64,000 nt of DNA from Thermus islandicus DSM 21543 (GCF_000421625.1 NZ_ATXJ01000005.1:1-64000), one strand, 5' to 3'. Shown: positions 45,611 through 55,620, numbered from the stretch's first letter. A program made the numbers and translations. Notes: generated from the letters alone by a model not told the origin.

Positions 45611-47479
45611 ATGAGGAAAGCAGGCAAGCTGGCTGTACTCGGTTTAACCGCCTTGGGGCTGGCCCTGGCGGGACCCCAGGACAACAGCCTCGTCATCGGG
45701 GCGTCCCAGGAGCCTAGGGTCTTGGCAGGGGACTTCCTAAGCGTCATCTCCAACCAGGCCATCAAGACGGAGATAGAGCAGTACCTCTTCGCGCCCCTCA
45801 TCGGCTTCAACGCCAACAGCGAGAACTTCCCCGTGCTGGTCACCGAGGTGCCCACCGTGCAGAACGGCAGGCTCCGGGTGGCCGACATCGGCGGGGGCAA
45901 GAAGCGGCTGGAGATGGACCTCACCCTCCGCTCCGACGCCAAGTGGTCCGACGGCAGGCCCATCACCACCGAGGACGTGCAGTTCTACTTTGAGGTGGGG
46001 AAGGCCAAGGGGATGCCGGTGCTCAACCCGGACTACTGGGAGCGGGTGAACCTTAAGGTTAAGGACGCCCGCAACTTCACCGTGATCTTTGAGCCCGCCT
46101 ACTACTACGACACCTACGGTTCCCCCATCGGCTACGCCCCCAAGCACATCATGGGCGCTGAGTGGGAGAAGGTGAAGGCGGCGGCCCGGGGCCTGGACCC
46201 CGACAAGGACGCGGAGAAGCTTAATGAGCTCTACCGCAACTTCTTCCTCAAGTTTGCCACCCCCCAGGCGCTGAACCGCGGGGCCATGGTCTACTCCGGG
46301 CCCTTCAAGCTCAAGCGCTGGGTGCCGGGGAACTCCATTGAGATGGAGCGGAACCCCAACTTCCCCATCAAGCCCGAGGGCGGGGAGAGCAAGTACGTGC
46401 AGAAGGTGGTCTACCGCTTCATCCAGAACACCAACTCCCTCCTGGTGGCGGTGATCGGCGGGGGGATTGACGCCACCTCCAGCGTTTCCCTCACCTTTGA
46501 CCAGGCCCGCTCCAGGCAGCTCACTTCCCGCGCCCCCGGCCGCTTTGACATCTGGTTCGTGCCCGGGGCTATCTGGGAGCACATTGACATCAACAAGTTT
46601 GAGAACTGCCAGGCGGTCCGCGATCTGGGCCTGAACGACGTCCGCACCCGCCGGGCCCTCCTTTATGCCCTGAACCGCGAGGGGTTGGTCAAGGCCTTCT
46701 TTGACGGCCTCCAGCCCGTGGCCCACACCTGGATCGCCCCCGTCAACCCCCTCTTCAACCCCAACGTGCGGAAGTACGAGTTTGACCTGAAGAAGGCGGA
46801 GGCGCTCCTGGCGGAGATGGGCTGGAGGAAGGGTCCAGACGGCATCCTCCAGCGCACCGTGGGCGGCCGTACCGTGCGCTTTGAGATTGAGTACGTCACC
46901 ACCGCGGGCAACGCCATCCGGGAGCGCACGCAGCAGTTCTTCGCCGAGGACCTGAAGAAGATCGGCATCGCGGTGAAGATCAACAACGCCCCCTCCGCCG
47001 TGGTCTCCGCCGACGACTTCATCCAGAGGGCGAGCGAGTGCAAGTGGACGGGGCTGTTTGAGTTCGCCTGGGTGTCCAGCCTGGCCGAGGACGGCTCCCT
47101 CTTCCAGTACAAGAACCTGAACACCGGCACCATCCAGGTCCCCACCAAGGAGAACAACTACCAGGGCCGGAACATCGGCGGTTGGCGCAACGACGAGTTT
47201 GACCGCCTGACGAGCCAGGCCGTCCTGGAGTTTGACGAGGCCAAGCGGAAGCAGCTCTTCGCCCGTGCCCAGGAGATCTGGGCGGAGGAGCTCCCTGCGC
47301 TTCCCCTCTACTTCCGCGCCAACCCTTACGTGGTGCGGAAGGGCCTGGTGAACTACGTGGCCAGCGCTTACTCCGGCAGCTTCGGCTACCCCGGCTGGAA
47401 CGCTTGGGAGATCGGCTGGGAGAGCCGGGGCGCCGTGAAGAAGTGGGACCAGGCGAAGTACGCCCTTTCCATCAAGTAG
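45611..47479 (+). CDS. oppA: Peptide/oligopeptide ABC transporter substrate-binding protein
   Basis: A 622-residue cluster C binding protein. A Sec signal is cleaved near LALA (20). LRSDAKWSDGRPITTEDVQFYFE, YSGPFKLKRWVPGNSIEMERNP, LNDVRTRRALLYALNREGLV and the C-terminal domain are complete. There is no lipobox cysteine, so it is likely free in the periplasm. It has a strong promoter and a strong terminator before the permease genes. Confidence 0.92.
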   Translation: MRKAGKLAVLGLTALGLALAGPQDNSLVIGASQEPRVLAGDFLSVISNQAIKTEIEQYLFAPLIGFNANSENFPVLVTEVPTVQNGRLRVADIGGGKKRLEMDLTLRSDAKWSDGRPITTEDVQFYFEVGKAKGMPVLNPDYWERVNLKVKDARNFTVIFEPAYYYDTYGSPIGYAPKHIMGAEWEKVKAAARGLDPDKDAEKLNELYRNFFLKFATPQALNRGAMVYSGPFKLKRWVPGNSIEMERNPNFPIKPEGGESKYVQKVVYRFIQNTNSLLVAVIGGGIDATSSVSLTFDQARSRQLTSRAPGRFDIWFVPGAIWEHIDINKFENCQAVRDLGLNDVRTRRALLYALNREGLVKAFFDGLQPVAHTWIAPVNPLFNPNVRKYEFDLKKAEALLAEMGWRKGPDGILQRTVGGRTVRFEIEYVTTAGNAIRERTQQFFAEDLKKIGIAVKINNAPSAVVSADDFIQRASECKWTGLFEFAWVSSLAEDGSLFQYKNLNTGTIQVPTKENNYQGRNIGGWRNDEFDRLTSQAVLEFDEAKRKQLFARAQEIWAEELPALPLYFRANPYVVRKGLVNYVASAYSGSFGYPGWNAWEIGWESRGAVKKWDQAKYALSIK

Positions 47480-47496
47480 CCTGGGTGGTATAGTGG

Positions 47497-47528
47497 GGCC
47501 CGCTGGGCAAAGCCCAGCGGGCCTTTTT
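47497..47528 (+). terminator. Strong terminator between oppA and dppB
   Basis: GGCCCGCTGGGC (47497-47508), loop AAA, GCCCAGCGGGCC (47512-47523), then five T. Partial readthrough would give low permease relative to binding protein. Confidence 0.88.
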
Positions 47529-47553
47529 AGTGCCAAAAACAGGAGGTACAAGA

Positions 47554-48564
47554 GTGTTCGCCTACACGGTGCGCCGGCTTTTGCAGATGGTTCCCCTTCT
47601 CCTTGCGGCCAGCGTGGTCATCTACGCCCTTCTGGCCCTGCAACCGGGGGACCCTTTGGAAGAACTGCGGAGGCAGAACCCTAGGATCACCGCCGAGCAG
47701 TTTGAGGCCCTGAAGCGGGCCTACGGCCTGGACCAGCCCCTCCACATCCGCTACTTCAAGTGGCTTTCCCGGGCCCTCCAGGGAGACCTGGGCTACAGCC
47801 GCACCTACGGCATCCCCGCGGCGGAGTACATCTTCGTCCAGCGCCTGCCCAAGACCCTCCTCCTCTCAGGGCTCGCCCTCACCCTGGCCCTCCTGGTGGC
47901 CATCCCTGTGGGCGTCTTCTCGGCGGTGCGCCAGTACTCCCTGGCGGACTACGCCATCACCTTCCTCTCCTTCGTGGGCTTCTCCATGCCCGTCTTCTTC
48001 CTGGGGATCCTTCTCCTCTACCTCTTCGCCATCTGGTTTCCTGACCATATCCCCGGCTTTCCCCGTTTTCCTACCGGAGGGGTGCCGGGCCTTCTTTGGG
48101 AGGATGTGCGCTCAGGGGCGGTGAGCCTTGGGGAGTTCCTGGGGCAGTGGGCCTGGCACCTGGTCCTTCCCGTGCTCACCCTATCCTCTTTGCAGATCGC
48201 CGAGTGGACCCGGTTCATGCGGGCCTCCCTCCTCGAGGTGCTTTCCCAGGACTACATCCGCACCGCCCGGGCCAAAGGGCTTTCGGAGCGGGTGGTCCTT
48301 TACAAGCACGCGCTGAGAAACGCCCTTATCCCCATCGTGACCCTGGTGGGCCTGGCCATCCCGGGGGTGCTGGGTGGGGCCACCATCACCGAGACCATCT
48401 TCAGCTATCCGGGCATGGGCCGGGCCATCTTTGATGCCCTGGTGGAAAAGGACTACAACGTGGCCATGGCGGCTTTGGCCTTTTTGGCCTTGATGACGGC
48501 TCTCTTCAACCTTCTCGCTGACCTGGCCTATGCGGTGGTGGACCCTCGGATCCGCTACAGCTAG
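47554..48564 (+). CDS. dppB: Peptide ABC permease DppB
   Basis: A 336-residue permease: N-terminal helix, periplasmic domain (GDPLEELRRQNPRITAEQF), then five helices. The EAA loop YIRTARAKGLSERVVLYKHALRNALIPI is read here in parts: RTARAKGLSERV and HALRNALIPI. GTG at 47554 has AGGAGG six bases upstream. Confidence 0.92.
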   Translation: MFAYTVRRLLQMVPLLLAASVVIYALLALQPGDPLEELRRQNPRITAEQFEALKRAYGLDQPLHIRYFKWLSRALQGDLGYSRTYGIPAAEYIFVQRLPKTLLLSGLALTLALLVAIPVGVFSAVRQYSLADYAITFLSFVGFSMPVFFLGILLLYLFAIWFPDHIPGFPRFPTGGVPGLLWEDVRSGAVSLGEFLGQWAWHLVLPVLTLSSLQIAEWTRFMRASLLEVLSQDYIRTARAKGLSERVVLYKHALRNALIPIVTLVGLAIPGVLGGATITETIFSYPGMGRAIFDALVEKDYNVAMAALAFLALMTALFNLLADLAYAVVDPRIRYS

Positions 48565-48573
48565 AGGTGGGGC

Positions 48574-49761
48574 ATGGCGACGGTAACTGCAAAACCTCAG
48601 TCTAGAACCTTCTTTGGCCTCTTTTGGCGCCGCTTCCGCCGCCACCGGATGGCCATGGCCAGCCTGGTGGTGATCCTCCTGCTGATCCTCATGGCGATCT
48701 TCGCCCCCTGGCTTGCGCCCTACGACCCTACGGCCCAGCCCACGGGGGCGGACGTGGGCCAGTATTACTTCAACCCCCCTTCCCGGGAACACCTCCTGGG
48801 TACGGACGACCTGGGCCGGGATGTGCTTTCCCGCATCATCTATGGGTCCAGGATCTCCCTTCTTGTGGGCTTTGCCGTGGCCTTCTCCAGCGTGGTCCTG
48901 GGGACGGTCATGGGCACCCTAGCGGGGTACTTTTCCGGGCGGCCCCTGCGCTTTTACCTAGGTCCTTTGCGCCGGGAAAAGGAGGGGTTTTACCCTTGGA
49001 CCTTCGCGGTGTGGCGGATCCTCTCCTGGTTCCTTTACTACGGGGCGATCTACCTGGCCCTTTCCATCGCCTGGGCCCTGGCGGAAGACGGGATGAGGGC
49101 AGGGCGCCTGGGGAGCTACCTGGGCTTTGGCCTGGCCCTGGCCTTGGGGCTCTACGCCGCCTGGTACGGCCTCAAGGGGCAGATCCGCCTGGACCTGGAC
49201 GTGGCCATTAGCCGCCTCATTGACTTCATGCTCACCATTCCTACCCTGCCCCTGCTCCTTGTCCTCTCGGCCCTCCTCCGCGACCCCGGGGTCAAGGTGG
49301 GCCAGTGGGCCCAGGGGGTGTTTGGGGATGCCGCCAGCGTCTTCGTCATCATCGCCATTCTGGTCCTCTTCGGCTGGCTGGGAACGGCGCGGCTGGTGCG
49401 GGGGAACATCCTCTCCCTCAGGGAGCAGGACTACGCCACCGCGGCCCAGGCCTTGGGGGCCACGGACCTCCGCATCATGTTCCGCCACCTGGTGCCCAAC
49501 ACCCTGGCCCCCCTGATCGTCCAGGCCACCCTGCAGGTCGGCGGGGCCATCCTCACCGAGGCGGCGCTTTCCTTCCTGGGCTTCGGCATCCAGCCCCCTG
49601 TGGCCACCTGGGGCAACATGCTGACGAACGCCCAGGAGTACATCTTCACCGCACCCTGGCTGGCCCTGCCCCCTGGGTTCATGATCTTCGTCACGGTGCT
49701 GGCCTTCAACTACCTAGGGGACGGCCTCCGGGATGCCCTTGACCCGCGAAGCCGGCTCTAA
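48574..49761 (+). CDS. dppC: Peptide ABC permease DppC, enlarged
   Basis: 395 residues. HLLGTDDLGRDVLSRII and the EAA loop YATAAQALGATDLRIM are as in DppC. About 90 extra residues (near 125-215, including FAVWRILSWFLYYGAIYLAL and LGLYAAWYGLKG) add two or three helices between the first core helices. No dppD/dppF ATPase genes follow. Operon with dppB. Confidence 0.88.
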   Translation: MATVTAKPQSRTFFGLFWRRFRRHRMAMASLVVILLLILMAIFAPWLAPYDPTAQPTGADVGQYYFNPPSREHLLGTDDLGRDVLSRIIYGSRISLLVGFAVAFSSVVLGTVMGTLAGYFSGRPLRFYLGPLRREKEGFYPWTFAVWRILSWFLYYGAIYLALSIAWALAEDGMRAGRLGSYLGFGLALALGLYAAWYGLKGQIRLDLDVAISRLIDFMLTIPTLPLLLVLSALLRDPGVKVGQWAQGVFGDAASVFVIIAILVLFGWLGTARLVRGNILSLREQDYATAAQALGATDLRIMFRHLVPNTLAPLIVQATLQVGGAILTEAALSFLGFGIQPPVATWGNMLTNAQEYIFTAPWLALPPGFMIFVTVLAFNYLGDGLRDALDPRSRL

Positions 49762-49783
49762 TAGCACCCCATTTTCAGGGGGT

Positions 49784-50545
49784 TTAGGGCCTGAGCTTGG
49801 CCTCGGGGTAAGCAGCTTCCACAAAGTAGAGGCCGTGGGCCGGGGCGCTGGGGCCGGCCAGGCGGCGGTCCCCGCTCTCCAAGACGGCCCTTAGGCTTTC
49901 CGGGGGCCGCTTTCCCAGCCCCACCTCCAGCAGCGTGCCCACCATGCCCCTCACCTGGCCCCGGAGAAAGCTCGTGCCCTTGAAGTAGAACCGCACCTCG
50001 AGCCCAGCCTCCCCCTCGGCCTCCTCGAGGCGGGCCTCCAGAAGCTCCCGCACTCCCTGGCGCCCCTCTTCCTTGGCGAAGCCCAGGAAGTTGTGCCGCC
50101 CGAGGAGGAGGGGGAGGGCCTCCCGGATGGCGGCGAGGTCTAGGGGCCGCCTTACCCAGAGGGCCCGGTGGCGGAGGAGGGGGGAAGGGTGGGGCCTCAC
50201 GAGGACTCGGTAGAGGTAGGCCCGCCAGAGGGCGTCCTTACGGGCGTGGAAATCGGGGGCCACCTCCCTTGCGCCCACCACCTTCAGGTCCTCGGGGAGG
50301 AGGCGGTTCAGGGCCTCGGGCACCTTCTCCACCGGGATTTTGCCCTCCACGTCCACGTGAAAGGGCATGGCCAGGGCGTGCACCCCGGCGTCGGTGCGCC
50401 CCGCAGCCACGGCCTTGGCCAAGGCCCCGATGCCGGGAAGGGCTCCTTCCAGCTCCCCCTGCACGGTGCGCAGGCCTGGTCCCTGCCGCTGGAGCCCGGC
50501 GAAGTGGGTGCCGTCGTACTCGGTAAGGAGGAGGAGGCGGCGCAC
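49784..50545 (-). CDS. truA: tRNA pseudouridine synthase A
   Basis: A 253-residue enzyme modifying U38-U40 of tRNA anticodon arms. [14 protein letters not shown], catalytic Asp in [13 protein letters not shown] and the late [17 protein letters not shown] are present. GTG start nine bases after the fbpC stop, so it is the last gene of the iron operon transcript. Confidence 0.95.
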   Translation of the reverse strand: MRRLLLLTEYDGTHFAGLQRQGPGLRTVQGELEGALPGIGALAKAVAAGRTDAGVHALAMPFHVDVEGKIPVEKVPEALNRLLPEDLKVVGAREVAPDFHARKDALWRAYLYRVLVRPHPSPLLRHRALWVRRPLDLAAIREALPLLLGRHNFLGFAKEEGRQGVRELLEARLEEAEGEAGLEVRFYFKGTSFLRGQVRGMVGTLLEVGLGKRPPESLRAVLESGDRRLAGPSAPAHGLYFVEAAYPEAKLRP

Positions 50546-50554
50546 GGGCGCGGG

Positions 50555-51604
50555 TTAGTCCGTCCCCACGGGGGCCCGGGGGGTAGGCCCTTCCAGGGCC
50601 ACCCCTTCCCCCACCACCTTAAGCCCCACCCGGTCCCCCGTCCGGTAAGGGGCGGCGGGGCTTTCCTGCACCAAGAGCTCCCGTTCGGGGGCCGAGAGGA
50701 GGCGGATCCGGTAGGTGAGGTCGTGCCCCTTGAACTCCCGGGCCACCACCTCCCCCTGGGGGCCTTCCCCGGGAGGCTGAAGCTTCAGGGCCTCGGGGCG
50801 GAGGGAGAGGAGGAGGGGCCCGAAGGCGGGCTCGGCCAGGGGTACGGGGCCTAAGCAGGTTTCCGCCCAGCGCCCCTTCCCCTCCCCGGGGAGGAGGTTG
50901 GTCCGCCCCAGGAACTGGGCCACAAAGGGGGTTTTGGGCCGGAGGTAGACCTCCTCGGGGGTGCCCACCTGCAGCAGCCTCCCTCCCCGCATGACCCCCA
51001 GGCGGTCGGCGAAGGAGAGGGCCTCCTCCTGGTCGTGGGTCACCAGGAGGGCCGTGGTGCCCGCCTCCTTCAGCACCTTGCGCACCTCCTCCCGGGTGGC
51101 GGCCCGAAGCCCCGCGTCCAGGCTGGAGAAGGGCTCGTCCAGAAGGACGAGCCTGGGCCCGGGGGCCAGGGCGCGGGCTAGGGCCACCCGCTGCTGCTGT
51201 CCTCCGGAGAGCTCCCCCGGCTTCCGGTCCTGGAAAAGGGTCATGCCCACCCTTTCCAGGGCCCTTTTCGCCCGCTCCCAGCGGTCCTCTCCCTTCAGGC
51301 CGAAGGCCACATTGCCCAAAGCGGTGAGGTGGGGGAAGAGGGCGTAGTCCTGGAAGACGAAGCCGATGCCGCGCCTTTCCGGGGGCAGGTGGGTGATCTC
51401 CCGGCCCTCGAGGAGGACCCGCCCCGCATCCGGGCCCTCCAGCCCGGCGATGACCCGGAGGAGCGTGGTCTTCCCGCACCCCGAGGGCCCGAGGAGGGCC
51501 AGGATCTCCCCGGGATAGACCTCGAGGTTGATTCCCTGGAGCACCTCGTGCTTCCCGAAGCGCTTGCGGACCCCCTGGAGTTCTAGAAGCGGCGCTCGCT
51601 CCAA
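50555..51604 (-). CDS. fbpC: Iron(III) ABC transporter ATP-binding protein
   Basis: A 349-residue ATPase. Walker A GPSGCGKTT, signature ELSGGQQQRVALARAL, Walker B RLVLLDEPFSSLD, and a C-terminal TOBE-type domain. TTG start at 51604 inside the end of fbpB; no other start fits the frame. Completes fbpABC. Confidence 0.9.
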   Translation of the reverse strand: MERAPLLELQGVRKRFGKHEVLQGINLEVYPGEILALLGPSGCGKTTLLRVIAGLEGPDAGRVLLEGREITHLPPERRGIGFVFQDYALFPHLTALGNVAFGLKGEDRWERAKRALERVGMTLFQDRKPGELSGGQQQRVALARALAPGPRLVLLDEPFSSLDAGLRAATREEVRKVLKEAGTTALLVTHDQEEALSFADRLGVMRGGRLLQVGTPEEVYLRPKTPFVAQFLGRTNLLPGEGKGRWAETCLGPVPLAEPAFGPLLLSLRPEALKLQPPGEGPQGEVVAREFKGHDLTYRIRLLSAPERELLVQESPAAPYRTGDRVGLKVVGEGVALEGPTPRAPVGTD

Positions 51605-53130
51605 AGCAACACCCCCACGAAGGCCGCCGAGAGGAGGGCGATGAGGAGGGCGAAGGGAGCGGCCTCGGCGAACATGGCTTCCTGAGTGTAGCTGAAAACC
51701 CGGGTGGCCAGGGTGCTGTAGCCCATGGGGGCGAGGAGGAGGGTGAGGGGGAGCTCCTTGACCGCGCCGATGAAGGCCAAGGCCCCTCCCGCCGCCGCCC
51801 CCCGCCAGAGGAGGGGAAGGGTGACCCGGAGGAAGGCTCCGGTGGGGGTTTCCCCCAGGGTGCGGGCTGCCTCCTCCAGCCGCTTCGGCACCTGGTGCAG
51901 GGCTCCCCGGATGGGCCCCAGGCTTTCCGCCAGGAAGTGGAAGGCCAGGACCACAAGGAGGAGGGGCAGGCTGCCGTAGAGGAAGGGGAGGCCCTTCAGG
52001 CTGAAAAAGACCCAGGCCAGGCCAAAGGCCAGGGGCGGCACGGCGTAGCCCAGGTAGGCAAGGCGTTCCAGGAGGCGGGCGGGGAAGGAGGGGTAGCGCA
52101 CCGCCAGGTAGGCGATGGGCAGGGCCATGCCCACCGCCAGCGCCGAGGCGGGGCCCGCCGCCAGGGCCGAGTGGAGGAGGGCCTCGAGGAGCCCCTGGAG
52201 GTTTTCCCGGGGGAAGCGGCTTGCCAGGTGGAAGAGGGCGTAAAGGGGCAGGACAAGGGCCAGGAGCACGGGCAGGAGGGCGAGGAGGTAGGCCCAAGGG
52301 GCCAGGCGGCCCAGGCGCACCAGGCGGGCCCGCCGCCCCGAGCCCTTGCCCGTGCGGGCCAGGGACAGGCGGCGCAGGAGGAGGGCCTCGAGGAGGAGGA
52401 GCCCTCCGGTGAGGAGGAGGAGGAAGAGGGCGAGCCAGGCGGCGTAGACCCGGTCAAAGGCAGCGCTGTACTGGAGGTAGATGGCGTAGGAGAAGGTCTC
52501 GTAGCGGAGGAGGCTCACGGTGCCAAAGTCCCCCAGGACGTGGAGGCCCACCACCAGGTAGCCCCCGAGGAGGGCGGGGAGGAGCTGGGGGAGGGTGGCC
52601 CGGAGGAAGGCCCGGAGGGGCCCCAGGCCCAGGGTGCGGGCGGCCTCCTCCAGGGAGGGGTCCAGGCCGAGGAAGGCCGCCCGGAGGGGCAGGAAGAGGT
52701 AGGGGTAGGTGAGGAAGGAGAGGACCAATAGGGCCCCCCCGTACCCCTCGAGGCGGGGCAGGGGCAGAACCCCTCCGGGCCCGGTGGCCGCCAGGAGGAC
52801 GTAGGCCCCCACGTAGCCGGGGAGGGCGAGAGGGAGGGCGAGGAGGGTGGCGAGGAGGCGCTTGCCCTTGAGGTCCGTGCGGGTGGTGAGGAAGGCCAGG
52901 GGAAAGGCCAGGCAGGTGGTGAGGAGGAGGACCCCGAGGAGAAGGGCCAGGGTGTTCCCCAAAAGCTCCAGGTTCTTGGGCCTGAGGAGGATCTCCTTTA
53001 GAGCCTGGGGCTCGGCCTCCAAGGCCCGGAGGACCAGGTAGAGGAGGGGCAGGGCCACCCCACCCCCCGTGAGGACGGCGGGGAGGAGGAAGGGCAGAAG
53101 CCCAGGGAGGTGGGGCAGCCTCAGGGTCAC
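51583..53130 (-). CDS. fbpB: Iron(III) ABC permease
   Basis: A 515-residue permease with about 12 helices in two repeats, each with an EAA loop: LEEAARTLGLGPLRAFLRATL and LEEAARTLGETPTGAFLRVTL seen as EEAARTLG twice. Fused double permease as usual for FbpB. It starts on the fbpA stop (ATGA). Confidence 0.92.
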   Translation of the reverse strand: MTLRLPHLPGLLPFLLPAVLTGGGVALPLLYLVLRALEAEPQALKEILLRPKNLELLGNTLALLLGVLLLTTCLAFPLAFLTTRTDLKGKRLLATLLALPLALPGYVGAYVLLAATGPGGVLPLPRLEGYGGALLVLSFLTYPYLFLPLRAAFLGLDPSLEEAARTLGLGPLRAFLRATLPQLLPALLGGYLVVGLHVLGDFGTVSLLRYETFSYAIYLQYSAAFDRVYAAWLALFLLLLTGGLLLLEALLLRRLSLARTGKGSGRRARLVRLGRLAPWAYLLALLPVLLALVLPLYALFHLASRFPRENLQGLLEALLHSALAAGPASALAVGMALPIAYLAVRYPSFPARLLERLAYLGYAVPPLAFGLAWVFFSLKGLPFLYGSLPLLLVVLAFHFLAESLGPIRGALHQVPKRLEEAARTLGETPTGAFLRVTLPLLWRGAAAGGALAFIGAVKELPLTLLLAPMGYSTLATRVFSYTQEAMFAEAAPFALLIALLSAAFVGVLLWSERRF

Positions 53131-54122
53131 AGGATGCCGAGCTCGCGAAGGAGCCTCAGGGCCTGGTCCAAGGGGAGCTTCTCAAAGTCCAGCCTGGGAC
53201 TCTTGGCCAGGGCCTCCTCGAGGGGCAGGAGGTTGGGGTCCGTCACCACCCCCTTCACCAGGGGGTACTCCCCGATGTTGCCCACAAAGTACTGCTGGGC
53301 CTTGGGGGAGAGGAGGTAGGTGAGGAAGCGCGTGGCCGCGGCGAGGTTCTTGCCCGTCCGCAGGAGGCCCGCCCCCGTCACCAGGGCCAGGTTGCCCACA
53401 TCCCCCTCCTTGAAGTGGTGCAGGCCCAGGGCGTACCCCGCCCGGCGGAAGCGCACCACGTAGTAGTGGTTGGTGGAGCCCAGGTCCACCTCGCCCGCCC
53501 GGATGGCGTCCAGCATGGCGGGGTTGGAGGCGTAGGCCTTGGGGGCGAGGGCCTTCATCTCCTGAAGCCATTCCCGGGCCTTGGCTTCCCCGTGGAGGGC
53601 GATGATCCCGGCCACCATGTCCTGGAAGCTGGAGTAGGTGGGGGTCCAGCCCACCCGCCCTACAAGTCCCCTCTCCCGGGCGAAGCGGGGAAGGTCCAGG
53701 AGGCTTTGGGGGAGCTCCTCGGGCTTGAACTTCTGGGGGTTGTAGGCCAGGACCCGGAGGCGCAGGGTCACCGGTACCCAGGACCTGGAGGCGGGCACAA
53801 AGGCCTGGGGCAGCTTGAGGAGGCTCTCCCCGAGGGGCCTGAGAAGGCCCCGGGCCGAGGCCTGTCCCAGGGCTCCGGCGGTGTTGGCCCAGAACACGTC
53901 CGCAGGGGAGCGGCTCCCCTCTTCCTGCAAGGCGGCGAGGATCTGGGCGTCCGTGCCGTAGCGGACCTGGACGCGGATGCCCGTGTCCCGTTCAAACTGC
54001 CGCGCCAAGGGCTCCACCAGGCTTTGGCCGCGGCCGGAGTAGAGGGTAAGGGTCGGTTGCTGGGCCAGGCCCAGGCCTAGGGCTGCCGTGCCGATCAGGA
54101 TGAGGACCTTTCTTCGCCGCAT
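53127..54122 (-). CDS. fbpA: Iron(III)-binding periplasmic protein
   Basis: 331 residues. Signal peptide ending at LGLAQ (20); LTLYSGRGQSLVEPLARQFE, VFWANTAGALGQA and the tyrosine pair region STNHYYVVRF match ferric-binding proteins. First gene of the iron operon; promoter at 54164-54192. Confidence 0.92.
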   Translation of the reverse strand: MRRRKVLILIGTAALGLGLAQQPTLTLYSGRGQSLVEPLARQFERDTGIRVQVRYGTDAQILAALQEEGSRSPADVFWANTAGALGQASARGLLRPLGESLLKLPQAFVPASRSWVPVTLRLRVLAYNPQKFKPEELPQSLLDLPRFARERGLVGRVGWTPTYSSFQDMVAGIIALHGEAKAREWLQEMKALAPKAYASNPAMLDAIRAGEVDLGSTNHYYVVRFRRAGYALGLHHFKEGDVGNLALVTGAGLLRTGKNLAAATRFLTYLLSPKAQQYFVGNIGEYPLVKGVVTDPNLLPLEEALAKSPRLDFEKLPLDQALRLLRELGIL

Positions 54123-54163
54123 GGGGACCTCCTTGTGGGGCTTTTGGGCCCCTCCGCCCGGGT

Positions 54164-54192
54164 ACTCTACCCCGGCCGGGCAGAAAAATCAA
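54164..54192 (-). promoter_or_regulatory. fbpA promoter
   Basis: TTGATT (54192-54187), 17 bases, TAGAGT (54169-54164) on the minus strand. The -35 lies over the last codons of the upstream gene. A GGCCGGG-type palindrome in the spacer could bind a regulator; no clear Fur box is seen. Confidence 0.6.
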
Positions 54193-54965
54193 GTATTCCG
54201 GTCGGATTTGCTAAGTTTAGAAGCGAGAATCACTTGCAACCAGGGGAAGACCCCGGTGAGGTCGGCCGGGGGAGGGAGGGGGCTTCCGGTGTAGACCAGG
54301 GGCACGGGGTTTCGGGTGTGCCGGGGGTGCCAGGGCTCCTCAGCGTTGCCGTGGTCGGAGGTGAGGCAAAGCTCCCCGCCCTCGGCCAGGAACCCCCGGA
54401 GAAACCCCGTAAGCTCGGTGAAGCGCTCGGGCAGGGTTCCGGGCTGACGGTGGGCAGCCAGGTCCAGGGCCCAGTACTCCAGGACCACCAGGTGGAAGCG
54501 CCGGGCGAGGTCCGCCGCCCTGGCCCCGGCCCCATAGGGGTCTTCCCAGAAACCGGGGGGCAGGGCCAGGGGGTGGCCTTGGGGGAGGAGGGGGAGGCCG
54601 GAAAGCCGGGCGGCCTGGGCGAAGGCGGAGAGGAAAAGCCGTCTTTCGCGGGTGGCCTGCTCCAGGTACTCGTGGCGGTAAGCGTTGGCGTGGAGGACGG
54701 AAAGCCCCTGCCTTCGGGCCCAGGCGTAGAGGCTTCTCGCCAATAACGGCCTCAGGCTGGGGCTTGGGAAGGGGCCTTGGTGGCGGCCGAGAAGCCTTGC
54801 GGCGTTTTCCCCGGTGAGGAGGGCCGTCTGGCCGGTGCCCGACTGGGGCAGGCCCTCTACCCCCAAGGTGGCGTCCACGGGCTGGGGGTGGAGCTCCAGG
54901 AGGAAGGGGAAGAGGTCCTCCAGCGCTCCCCCCAGCCCCAGGCCGTCCACGAAGAGGAAGAGCAC
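54189..54965 (-). CDS. Alkaline-phosphatase-superfamily metalloenzyme (phosphoglycerate mutase-like)
   Basis: 258 residues. MLFLFVDGLG (first metal Asp), SGTGQTALLTGENAARLLG (nucleophile segment) and CLTSDHGNAEEPWHPRHTRN (metal Asp-His and His) are read in pieces; they follow the iPGM/metalloenzyme order. It is half the length of bacterial iPGM, so the substrate is uncertain. Confidence 0.75.
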   Translation of the reverse strand: MLFLFVDGLGLGGALEDLFPFLLELHPQPVDATLGVEGLPQSGTGQTALLTGENAARLLGRHQGPFPSPSLRPLLARSLYAWARRQGLSVLHANAYRHEYLEQATRERRLFLSAFAQAARLSGLPLLPQGHPLALPPGFWEDPYGAGARAADLARRFHLVVLEYWALDLAAHRQPGTLPERFTELTGFLRGFLAEGGELCLTSDHGNAEEPWHPRHTRNPVPLVYTGSPLPPPADLTGVFPWLQVILASKLSKSDRNT

Positions 54966-55035
54966 CCCTCCATCTTAGGCCGGGACATCTGTCATAGATA
55001 GTGTCAGCTAACCTTAGCTTAGGAGGTGAGAGGTT

Positions 55036-55620
55036 ATGGGAAGCTACAACCCTCTGGTCTTCGTCCTGGGCCTGGTCACGGCGGCAGGGGTTTCGGGGGT
55101 GGCCTACCTCTTGGCCCTGGCTCGAGGCGCGGAGGAGCGCGCCCTGGGCCAGCGCTACGGCCCTCTCTTCTTCGCCCTCGGGGTCTTTGCCCTAGGCGGT
55201 GTGGCCCAGCTCTACTGGACCCAGTGGGCGGGCCGCCCGATGCCCCAGTACACCGAGCTTTTCGGGGTAGCCACGGGGCTTTTCGCCTTCATGATGGTGA
55301 TGGCGGGCTTTTACCTCTACCGGGGCCTGGGGCTTGAGGCCCTGGCCTGGCCGGCGGCCTTCCTCGGGCTTTTCCTCCTCCAGGGGGCGCGGGCGGCTTG
55401 GGACTTTGGCCTCACCCGCAACCCGGCGCTCACCGCCCTCATGTGGGCCACGGCGGGGCTCGCGAGCCTGGGAATCCTGCCCTTCGCCTTTAGCCGCCCC
55501 GAGGGGAGGAGGGTCTGGGCTTACCTGGGGGCCCTGGTCCTGGCCCTAATGGCCCTCGCGGCTTTCCTCACGGGCTTTCTTGCCTACTATGGGCACATCG
55601 CCGAGGCGGTGAGGCGCTGA
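55036..55620 (+). CDS. DUF981 family membrane protein
   Basis: 194 residues, six predicted helices, with YWTQWAGRPMPQYTELFG as the most polar conserved-looking block. DUF981 proteins occur in Thermus and some archaea, and their function is unknown. AGGAGGTGAG stands before the ATG. A GCTAA-CC-TTAGC palindrome (55006-55017) lies just upstream and may be an operator. Confidence 0.7.
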   Translation: MGSYNPLVFVLGLVTAAGVSGVAYLLALARGAEERALGQRYGPLFFALGVFALGGVAQLYWTQWAGRPMPQYTELFGVATGLFAFMMVMAGFYLYRGLGLEALAWPAAFLGLFLLQGARAAWDFGLTRNPALTALMWATAGLASLGILPFAFSRPEGRRVWAYLGALVLALMALAAFLTGFLAYYGHIAEAVRR

